Assembly: GCA_964605205.1 (NCBI GenBank)
Contig: CAZSBL010000184.1
Coordinates: forward strand, 1 to 5,718
DNA from: JAWVYT01 sp964605205
GTDB lineage: Bacteria; Gemmatimonadota; Gemmatimonadetes; Longimicrobiales; RSA9
DNA length: 5,718 nucleotides
Direction of reading: 5' to 3'
How positions within the stretch are numbered: position 1 is the first letter of the stretch; the number at the start of each line of letters is the position of its first letter. Both the position numbers and the translations under genes were made by a program. Shown here one piece after another: positions 1 to 4,312 of this stretch. The notes under the pieces are model-generated. The model was not told the DNA's origin. It ran no database searches and saw only the letters and a program-made list of their open reading frames with translations.

Positions 1-1
1 C

Positions 2-1666
2 ATCGACGTGGACTTCGAGATGCACCGCCGCGAGGAGATGCTGGACTACATGTACCGCCGCTACGGCCGGGCCCACGCGGCCATCACGGCGGTGACGCAG
101 GTCTTCCACGCGCCCACGGCCATCCAGGACTGCATGCGGGCGCTGGGCTGGCCGGCGGAGACGGCGTTCACGCTGAGCAAGCGGCTCCGGGGCCGGGAGC
201 CCGGCGAGGCGGCGGAGGCGCTGGAGGCGGGCATGGCCGCCGAGTGGGGCGTGGACATCGCGTTGCCAAAAGGGCGGGCGCTGCTCCAGGCGCTGCGGTC
301 TTTGGACGACGTCCCGCGGCTGCGCTCGACGCACCCCGGCGGGTTCGTCCTCAGCAGCCGGCCGCTGGGCGAATACCTGCCCATCGAGGAGACGACCATG
401 GGGCGGACCATCCTCCAGCTCGACAAGGACGACCTCGACGCCGCCGGCGTGCCCAAGTTCGACTTCCTGGGGCTCGGCGGGCTGACCGTCGTGCACAAGG
501 CGTTCGACGCCATCGAGGCGCGGACCGGCCGGACGCTCGAGCTCTACAACCTGCCCGTGGACGACCCGGAGACGTACGCCATGATCGGTCGGGGCGAGAC
601 GCTGGGGACGTTCCAGATCGAGTCACGCGCGCAGATCCAGTCCATCCTCCAGACCCGGCCGGAGCGGCTCTACGACATCGTGGTGCAGGTGGCGCTGATC
701 CGTCCCGGCCCGATCCAGGCCCGGTTCGTGAGGCCCTACACCCGTCGTCGGCTCGGGCTCGAAGAGGTGGAGTACCCGGACCCGCGGCTGGAGCCGATCC
801 TGAAGCGGACGTACGGGATCCCCATCTTCCAGGAGCAGGCCATGGCCATCTCCATGGCGCTGGGCGGGTTCAGCGCCGCCGAGGCCGACGAGCTGCGACG
901 CGCCATGGGCCACGCCAGGAAGCTGCCGAAGCTCCACGCCGCCATCCAGCGGCTGAAGGCGCGCATGGAGCAGAACGGCGTGGCGCCGGACGTGGCCGAG
1001 CAGGTCACCGACGACCTGTATTCGTTCTCGAACTACGGCTTTCCCGAGTCCCACGCCTGGAGCTTCGCGCTGATCGCGTACGCCACGGCGTACCTCAAGG
1101 CCCACTACCCGGCCGAGTTCCTCATGGCCATCCTCAACGCGTGGCCCATGGGGTTCTACCCCCCGGCCACGCTGGTCCACGAGGCNNNNNNNNNNNNNNN
1201 NNNNNNNNNNNNNNNNNNNNNNNNNNNNNNNNNNNNNNNNNNNNNNNNNNNNNNNNNNNNNNNNNNNNNNNNNNNNNNNNNNNNNGGGATCACCGTGAGC
1301 GGCCACCCCATGGAGCATATCCGGGACCGGCTCGATGGCTGGGGCGCGGCGGCATCGGCCGACCTGGAGGACGTCCCCGACGGGTCGCCGATCCTGGTCT
1401 CCGGTCTCGTGGTGGCCCGCCAGCACCCGGCCACCGCCAACGGCACCGTCTTTATCCTCCTCGAGGACGAGCACGGCTTCATCAACGTCATCGTCCCGCC
1501 CCCCGTCTACGCCGCCCACCGGGAGATGATCCACAACGCGCCCTTCCTCCTGATCCAGGGCCGGTTCGAGCGCGAGGGCCGGGTCATGAACGTCATCGCC
1601 CGCCGGTTCAGGGAGCTCAAACGGGACCAGGCCATCAGGAACCGGACGGCCCATGGACGACGGTAG
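2..1666 (+). CDS. dnaE2: Error-prone DNA polymerase III alpha subunit DnaE2/ImuC, C-terminal half (5' partial, contains assembly gap)
   Basis: C-family replicative-type polymerase used in SOS-linked translesion synthesis, classically with ImuA/ImuB and the beta clamp. The first visible codons read IDVDFE: the palm motif with the first two catalytic Asp (codons 5-7 and 11-13). The third catalytic Asp is in KFDFLGLGG (codon 461-463). DnaE2 rather than DnaE1 is indicated by FQIESRAQ (about 611-634), QVALIRPGPIQ and the PMGFYPP segment just before the gap. After the gap come SGHPM, an OB-fold stretch (about 1396-1610: SGLVVARQHPAT, FILLEDEHGFINVIV, LLIQGRFEREG) and an ending AHGRR, comparable to the SHDFR-type ends of the family. 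The PHP domain and about 400 N-terminal residues lie left of the window, so the start is not visible. The reading frame is the same on both sides of the N run, but this means little because the gap length is arbitrary. A hairpin follows the TAG stop by 6 nt. The identification is secure; any imuA/imuB partners would be outside the window. Confidence 0.95.
   Translation: MDVDFEMHRREEMLDYMYRRYGRAHAAITAVTQVFHAPTAIQDCMRALGWPAETAFTLSKRLRGREPGEAAEALEAGMAAEWGVDIALPKGRALLQALRSLDDVPRLRSTHPGGFVLSSRPLGEYLPIEETTMGRTILQLDKDDLDAAGVPKFDFLGLGGLTVVHKAFDAIEARTGRTLELYNLPVDDPETYAMIGRGETLGTFQIESRAQIQSILQTRPERLYDIVVQVALIRPGPIQARFVRPYTRRRLGLEEVEYPDPRLEPILKRTYGIPIFQEQAMAISMALGGFSAAEADELRRAMGHARKLPKLHAAIQRLKARMEQNGVAPDVAEQVTDDLYSFSNYGFPESHAWSFALIAYATAYLKAHYPAEFLMAILNAWPMGFYPPATLVHEXXXXXXXXXXXXXXXXXXXXXXXXXXXXXXXXXXGITVSGHPMEHIRDRLDGWGAAASADLEDVPDGSPILVSGLVVARQHPATANGTVFILLEDEHGFINVIVPPPVYAAHREMIHNAPFLLIQGRFEREGRVMNVIARRFRELKRDQAIRNRTAHGRR
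1186..1285. other. Assembly gap of exactly 100 N inside dnaE2
   Basis: A run of exactly 100 N is a common placeholder for a scaffold gap of unknown size. The left flank ends at ATLVHEA and the right flank resumes at GITVSGHPM. In DnaE2 proteins as I recall them, these two points are separated by well over 100 residues (the start of the post-fingers region and the helix-hairpin-helix part). The 33-34 residues implied by 100 N are far too few, so the missing DNA is probably several hundred bases and downstream spacing is understated. Confidence 0.95.
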
Positions 1667-1667
1667 C
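1656..1667. repeat. Left copy of 12-bp direct repeat GACGACGGTAGC
   Basis: This exact 12-mer covers the last codons and the stop of dnaE2. The same 12-mer recurs at 2791-2802, on the far side of the 306-residue gene. The pair could be a target-site duplication or attachment-like site flanking an inserted cassette. Confidence 0.6.
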
Positions 1668-1672
1668 AGGAG

Positions 1673-1691
1673 CCACTGGACGGGCCGGTGG
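1673..1691 (+). terminator. Hairpin just after dnaE2 stop (possible terminator)
   Basis: CCACTGG (1673-1679) pairs with CCGGTGG (1685-1691) across a 5-nt loop, giving a 7-bp stem with one G-U pair. It starts 6 nt after the dnaE2 stop. There is no T-run after it; a G-rich block follows instead. An intrinsic terminator is therefore plausible but not of classical form. Confidence 0.35.
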
Positions 1692-1692
1692 A

Positions 1693-1770
1693 GACTGGGG
1701 GACTGGGGGCGGGGGCGGGCCTCCTTCAGACCGGGCTTCCGACCTCGTGCCCTCTCCCAGTCCCCCAGTC
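1693..1770. repeat. Long inverted repeat with 15-bp perfect arms
   Basis: GACTGGGGGACTGGG (1693-1707) is the exact reverse complement of CCCAGTCCCCCAGTC (1756-1770), separated by 48 nt. Each arm is itself a tandem pair of an 8-mer: GACTGGGG twice at 1693-1708, and TCCCAGTC then CCCCAGTC at 1755-1770. The left arm overlaps a G-quadruplex motif. It lies between the dnaE2 hairpin and the promoter of the next gene, so it could serve as a transcriptional boundary, a protein-binding site or a remnant of an inserted element. The pairing is seen directly; the role is inference. Confidence 0.75.
1697..1719 (+). other. G-quadruplex motif
   Basis: Four G-runs are present on the plus strand: G5 (1697-1701), ACT, G5 (1705-1709), C, G5 (1711-1715), C, G3 (1717-1719). 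Loops are 3, 1 and 1 nt, fitting the canonical intramolecular quadruplex pattern with short, stabilising loops. The C-rich complement is partly repeated at 1756-1770, so the same bases could form either a quadruplex or the long hairpin. It sits in intergenic DNA about 90 nt upstream of a promoter. Confidence 0.65.
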
Positions 1771-1807
1771 ATCGCTGTGGTGTCTACTAACATCACTATT
1801 AAAGATC

Positions 1808-1834
1808 TTGACAGACATATATCCAGACTATAAT
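1808..1834 (+). promoter_or_regulatory. Consensus sigma-70-type promoter for the 306-residue gene
   Basis: TTGACA at 1808-1813 and TATAAT at 1829-1834 both match the housekeeping consensus exactly, with a 15-nt spacer (shorter than the usual 16-18). They lie in a sharply AT-rich island (about 1781-1840) within otherwise very GC-rich DNA. Transcription starting the usual 7-8 nt after the -10 box would begin at about 1841-1842, on the A of the ATG at 1842-1844, which predicts a leaderless mRNA. An 8-bp palindrome AAGATCTT (1802-1809) overlaps the -35 box, and TGGTGT (1778-1783) / ACACCA (1837-1842) bracket the promoter. Either could be an operator, but both are short. Confidence 0.8.
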
Positions 1835-1841
1835 AAACACC

Positions 1842-2762
1842 ATGCACAGAGAATTGCTGGAGGGACTGGGGGAGCGGATCCGGGACCGGGCGACGAACGT
1901 GGTCTGGATGCAGTGGGCGGCGCTGGGGTCGGGCGCGGTCTCGCAGCGGCCGGTGCGTGCGGTGATCGATCCGGAGGCGTTGGTGCTGGCGTCGCTGGGG
2001 CTGGTGGACCACGAGCGGAACCTGGCGGACCTGCTGGGCTGGTGGGCTGGCGCGGGCCCGGGTCTGATGAGCGTGCAGCGGATGCGGAACCTGTCGGAGT
2101 CGTATCCGGACCGTGTCCGTCACCGTCTGGCGGAGTTCGCCGGGTATGCCTGGAAGGTGGGGGGCGACCATCGCTGGAAGGCGCTGGCCGGGGAATCGGT
2201 GGAGGCGGCGCCGGAGCGTGTGGAGCGACCGGCGCGGTTGGAGGGTCCGGGCGCGGTGATGGTGCGGCTCCGGTTGGGGCTGGGTGTTGGGATCAAGGCG
2301 GACCTGCTGTCGGCGCTGCTGGGGCTGGAGGGGTGGTGGACGGTGCGTGCGGTGACGGAGGCGACGGGGTACACGAGCCGTGCGGTGCGACGCGCGGGCG
2401 AGGAGCTGGCGCGTGGCGGGTGGATCGAGGCATCGCCGGCGTCGCCGGCGGAGTACCGTGCGCGTGGGGAGCGGTGGTTGGAGCTGCTGGGGCTGGAGGA
2501 GGCGGCGCCGTGGCGGCACTGGCACGGACAGCTGTCGTTCGTGCTGGCGGTGGACGCGTGGCTGCGGGCGGGAGAGTGGCGGGAGCAGGAGCTGTCGGCG
2601 GCGGAACGGACGGCGCGGACACTGGTGGACGAGCATCGGTCGGCGTTCAAGTGGGCGGAGGTGGCGGTGCCCGAGCCGGTGAGCCGACCGGGCGCCGAGT
2701 ACATCCGCTCATTCGAAGGTGCGCTGCTGGAGCTGGTCCGGAGGATGGAGTCGGGGGTATAG
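1842..2762 (+). CDS. Hypothetical protein with probable winged-helix DNA-binding segment, leaderless start
   Basis: A 306-residue soluble protein; I do not recognise a named family. The clearest part is residues about 150-208. It starts with the hydrophobic helix IKADLLSALLGL. The helix-turn-helix-like stretch WWTVRAVTEATGYTSRAVRRAGEELARGGWIEA follows (positions 165-197), resembling winged-helix domains of regulators and AbiEi-like antitoxins. Residues 1-110 are helical-looking and rich in Trp and Arg (VVWMQWAALG, DLLGWWAG, SVQRMRNLSESYP). Residues 222-306 include PWRHWHGQ and an EYIRSFEGALLELV helix. No signal peptide or membrane span is seen. ATG 1842 is chosen because the frame has a stop at 1809-1811, it is the first ATG, and it coincides with the predicted transcription start; no Shine-Dalgarno is present. 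The first codons (AGA, GAA, TTG) are AT-richer than the rest. Codons are mostly G-ending (GCG, CTG, GTG, CGG), unlike dnaE2. A DNA-binding regulator or antitoxin-like role is inference; no toxin partner is adjacent. Confidence 0.85.
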   Translation: MHRELLEGLGERIRDRATNVVWMQWAALGSGAVSQRPVRAVIDPEALVLASLGLVDHERNLADLLGWWAGAGPGLMSVQRMRNLSESYPDRVRHRLAEFAGYAWKVGGDHRWKALAGESVEAAPERVERPARLEGPGAVMVRLRLGLGVGIKADLLSALLGLEGWWTVRAVTEATGYTSRAVRRAGEELARGGWIEASPASPAEYRARGERWLELLGLEEAAPWRHWHGQLSFVLAVDAWLRAGEWREQELSAAERTARTLVDEHRSAFKWAEVAVPEPVSRPGAEYIRSFEGALLELVRRMESGV

Positions 2763-2764
2763 CG

Positions 2765-2779
2765 ACGGGCAGGGCCCGT
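2765..2779 (+). terminator. Hairpin after the 306-residue gene (possible terminator)
   Basis: ACGGGC (2765-2770) pairs with GCCCGT (2774-2779) across a 3-nt loop, giving a compact 6-bp GC-rich stem 2 nt after the TAG stop. No T-tract follows, so intrinsic termination is only possible. It lies just inside the right-hand 12-bp direct repeat. Confidence 0.35.
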
Positions 2780-2790
2780 GCCTCCAGGCC

Positions 2791-2802
2791 GACGACGGTA
2801 GC
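2791..2802. repeat. Right copy of 12-bp direct repeat GACGACGGTAGC
   Basis: Exact copy of 1656-1667, placed 28 nt after the stop of the 306-residue gene and 18 nt before the GTG start of the radical SAM remnant. A 7-bp inverted pair ACGGGCC (1680-1686) / GGCCCGT (2773-2779) lies inside the repeats at nearly equal distance (12 and 11 nt), weakly resembling cassette ends. Confidence 0.6.
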
Positions 2803-2808
2803 CGGGGC

Positions 2809-2815
2809 GGGGAGG
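2809..2815 (+). promoter_or_regulatory. Ribosome binding site for the radical SAM remnant
   Basis: GGGGAGG lies 5 nt before GTG 2821, supporting that codon (rather than ATG 2890) as the original start. This start also retains the N-terminal PVKGRGA motif. Confidence 0.5.
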
Positions 2816-2820
2816 CCGTG

Positions 2821-3341
2821 GTGAGTGGAGCGGGTCCGGGGGCCTCCCCGGAGCTGCCTCCAGGGGCGCCGGTGAAGGGCCGCGGGGCCATGAACAACCC
2901 GGTGACGCTGATCACGAAGAACCACCTGGTGACCCGGGACGTGGATCTGCTGGCCGAGCTGGCGGCACACGACGCCGCGGCGGTGGCGCTCTCGGTGACC
3001 CCCCTCGATCGGTCGCTGCAGCGGCTCATGGAGCCGCGGACCTCGGTGCCCGACCGACGGCTGGAGGCGATGCGGGTGCTGTCGGAGGCCGGCGTCCCGG
3101 TGCGTGTGATGGTGGCGCCGGTGATCCCCGGCCTGACCGACCGGGAGATCCCGTCGATCCTGGAGGCCGCGGCCGAGGCGGGTGCGACCCGGGCAAGAGG
3201 GGAGAAGGTCCGTACGCCGGCCACGTCCGTCAGCTCTTCGAGACCGCAAGGCGGCGGGCCGGGCTGACGGGAGATTCGGTTCCGCTCTCCACGGCCGCGT
3301 TCCGGCGGCCCGGGGCTCAGCTGGAGCTGTTCAGCGGATGA
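2821..3341 (+). pseudogene. PA0069-family radical SAM protein (SPL-like), remnant with two internal deletions
   Basis: Three pieces of one gene are recognisable. Piece 1, about 2821-2898, ends in PVKGRGAMNNP and matches the KGRGA..NP start typical of the PA0069 family. Piece 2, about 2896-3192, reads NPVTLITKNHLVTRD, then a TLD-like region, LEPRTS, GVPVRVMVAPVIPGLTDREI and ILEAAAEAGATRA, which is the middle of the barrel. Piece 3, about 3196-3341, is in a different frame and reads RGEGPYAGHVRQLFETA, then PLSTAAFRRPG and QLELFSG before a TGA at 3339-3341, matching the family's C-terminus. Missing between 1 and 2 is roughly the first third, including the CxxxCxxC cluster motif (INPYRGCEHGCIYCFARP type) and DPYQP. 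Missing between 2 and 3 is about 50 residues (YVLLRLP to the Arg-Met stretch), which shifts the frame; without a shift the first frame stops at 3265-3267. The product cannot bind the 4Fe-4S cluster. A collapsed assembly is the main alternative to real decay. Confidence 0.85.
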
Positions 3342-3342
3342 G

Positions 3343-3362
3343 GGCCCGGCGGGTCGTGTTTT
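3343..3362 (+). terminator. Weak intrinsic terminator candidate after the radical SAM remnant
   Basis: GGCCC (3343-3347) pairs with GGGTC (3351-3355) over a 3-nt loop (5 bp, one G-U), followed by GTG and TTTT (3359-3362). It is the only hairpin in the window with a short T-run at the right place. The stem is short, so support is weak. Confidence 0.3.
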
Positions 3363-3378
3363 GCCGGACGCTGCGCTG

Positions 3379-3405
3379 CGGTGCCAGGTGGGTTGCGCGG
3401 CACCG
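3379..3405 (-). terminator. Hairpin downstream of cspA (possible terminator)
   Basis: CGGTGCC (3379-3385) and GGCACCG (3399-3405) form a perfect 7-bp stem with a 13-nt loop, beginning 8 nt past the cspA stop on the minus strand. No T-run follows. It occupies the 72-nt gap between the convergent radical SAM remnant and cspA. Confidence 0.4.
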
Positions 3406-3413
3406 TTCCTGGG

Positions 3414-3698
3414 CTACGGTTCGTCGTGGTCGGTGAGGCTCTCCATGGGGCCGCCCCGGATATCGGGCTGGCGACCTCCGCCGGCCGGCGGGTCGAGGCG
3501 CACGACGTTGTTGGCCTTCGGCCCCTTCGGGTCCTCGAGGACGTCGAGCTCCACCTTTTCGCCTTCCGCGAGGGTCTTGAACCCGGTCCCCTCAATGGCC
3601 GAGTGGTGGACGAAGACGTCGTCGCCGCCCTCCCGCTCGATGAATCCGTACCCCTTGGCGTCGGAGAACCACTTCACCGTGCCGGTGATTCTGGCCAT
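3414..3698 (-). CDS. CspA-family cold-shock protein with C-terminal tail
   Basis: A single-stranded nucleic-acid binding protein of the cold-shock domain family, acting in the cytoplasm as an RNA chaperone. The OB-fold domain covers residues 1-68: GTVKWFSDAKGYGFI contains RNP1 (KGYGFI, residues 15-20), followed by RNP2 (VFVHHS, 28-33) and the usual ending GPKANNVVRL. Classical Csps stop at about 66-70 residues. This protein has 26 more (69-94), rich in Gly/Pro and then acidic (DPPAGGGRQPDIRGG, ESLTDHDEP). The start ATG (3696-3698) has the Shine-Dalgarno AAAGAGGA at 3702-3709 on the minus strand. It is separated by 126 nt from the membrane-protein gene upstream, room for its own promoter and structured leader, though no convincing promoter was found. 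Which paralogue it is cannot be decided, so no specific symbol is given. Confidence 0.95.
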   Translation of the reverse strand: MARITGTVKWFSDAKGYGFIEREGGDDVFVHHSAIEGTGFKTLAEGEKVELDVLEDPKGPKANNVVRLDPPAGGGRQPDIRGGPMESLTDHDEP

Positions 3699-3701
3699 CT
3701 G

Positions 3702-3709
3702 TCCTCTTT
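3702..3709 (-). promoter_or_regulatory. Shine-Dalgarno of cspA-type gene
   Basis: On the minus strand AAAGAGGA lies 3 nt before the ATG, fixing the start of the cold-shock gene. It contrasts with the 306-residue gene, which has no Shine-Dalgarno. Confidence 0.6.
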
Positions 3710-3780
3710 CTGGTGCTGTGAATCCACTCGTCCCGAGAGGGATGCAACGACCCTGCCGCGGCCGCGCCGGCGCGGGCTGC

Positions 3781-3809
3781 GGACGGCGCTCGCCGGGTCC
3801 CGGCCGTCC
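3781..3809 (-). terminator. Hairpin between membrane-protein gene and cspA
   Basis: GGACGGC (3781-3787) pairs with GCCGTCC (3803-3809), a perfect 7-bp stem with a 15-nt GC-rich loop, starting 15 nt after the stop of the membrane-protein gene on the minus strand. It has no T-run. It may be a terminator of that gene or part of the cspA leader. A second perfect 14-bp palindrome (3762-3775) follows closely. Confidence 0.3.
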
Positions 3810-3824
3810 ACGCCCGCGCCCCGG

Positions 3825-4223
3825 TCAGAAGATGGAGCGGCCGATGGAGAGGATCCCGCCCACGATCAGGATCAGGGCCACGGCGGAGCCGATGACGGCG
3901 AGCCAGTGCGACTGCGTCTCGGGCGGCCGCCGCTTGTTGACGGCCAGCGCCACGTGCCCGACCACGGCGGCGAGGATCATCATGGTGAGGTGTCCCCAGA
4001 GCGCCGGGTAGAAGACCCGCACGAAGACGAGGACCAGCCCCAGGATAACCTGGAGATCCATGATGCCCACGAAGCTGCTCAGCAGGATCCGGCCGGGCCT
4101 GTCCCAGCGGGTGCCGCGTAGCGCGGCGACCAGGGAGTACAGGACGGACAGGCCCCCGGCCAGCAGGACGAGGTACCGTAACCCGGAGTGGGCGTGGAAG
4201 AGGATACCAGAAAAGGCTTCCAT
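3825..4223 (-). CDS. Small four-helix integral membrane protein, function unknown
   Basis: 132 residues with four hydrophobic segments at about 15-35, 47-70, 76-96 and 107-127. Positively charged loops (RGTRWDRPGR at 36-45, NKRRP at 96-100) alternate with uncharged ones, predicting both termini outside and both charged loops in the cytoplasm. Distinctive residues are HAHSGLRY at 10-17, MDLQVILGL at 55-63, FYPALWGH at 71-78 and GH at 89-90. I recall small membrane proteins of this style, annotated only as hypothetical, in Bacteroidota and Gemmatimonadota-like genomes, with no known function. His at 10, 12, 78 and 90 lie at or within membrane segments and could bind haem or metal, but this is speculation. 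The ATG at 4221-4223 has only a weak purine stretch (GAGACAG) before it. It lies 89 nt downstream of the protease gene on the same strand, so co-transcription is possible but not shown. Confidence 0.85.
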   Translation of the reverse strand: MEAFSGILFHAHSGLRYLVLLAGGLSVLYSLVAALRGTRWDRPGRILLSSFVGIMDLQVILGLVLVFVRVFYPALWGHLTMMILAAVVGHVALAVNKRRPPETQSHWLAVIGSAVALILIVGGILSIGRSIF

Positions 4224-4283
4224 GGCTGTCTCGGCGCGGGTTCATTGTGTGGCTCAGCCCGAAAGATACGCCCATCCGCCAAA

Positions 4284-4295
4284 CCGCCCAAGCGG
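4284..4295 (-). terminator. Short hairpin after the metalloprotease gene
   Basis: On the minus strand CCGC-TTGG-GCGG forms a 4-bp stem and 4-nt loop followed by TTT, 17 nt after the protease stop. It is a weak terminator candidate. The same region offers only a poor promoter match (TTGGGC, 17 nt, TATCTT) for the downstream membrane-protein gene. Confidence 0.2.
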
Positions 4296-4312
4296 AGGTC
4301 GAGCCGGGTGTA

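Noticed and set aside
244..1833. Long plus-strand open frame of 529 codons overlapping dnaE2
   Set aside because: It is an Arg/Pro/Gly-rich shadow of dnaE2 in another frame; the dnaE2 frame carries all conserved polymerase motifs.
1635..2636. Minus-strand open frame of 333 codons opposite the 306-residue gene
   Set aside because: Low-complexity Arg/Pro/Gln composition typical of antisense frames in GC-rich DNA, and it runs across the promoter and inverted repeat without recognisable motifs.
1680..2779. Terminal inverted repeats of an insertion sequence (ACGGGCC / GGCCCGT)
   Set aside because: Only 7 bp match, each copy is part of a local hairpin, and no transposase is present; mentioned only as a weak hint.
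3714..3750. Possible cspA promoter with TTGCAT as -35 on the minus strand
   Set aside because: The spacing is right, but the corresponding -10 (GATTCA) matches the consensus poorly, so it is not listed as a feature.
3762..3775. 14-bp perfect palindrome CCGCGCCGGCGCGG
   Set aside because: Noted under the cspA leader, but pure G/C palindromes are common by chance at this composition and no function can be supported.
3361..4121. Plus-strand open frames of 216 and 246 codons across cspA and the membrane-protein gene
   Set aside because: They are complements of two recognisable minus-strand genes and show no domain motifs.
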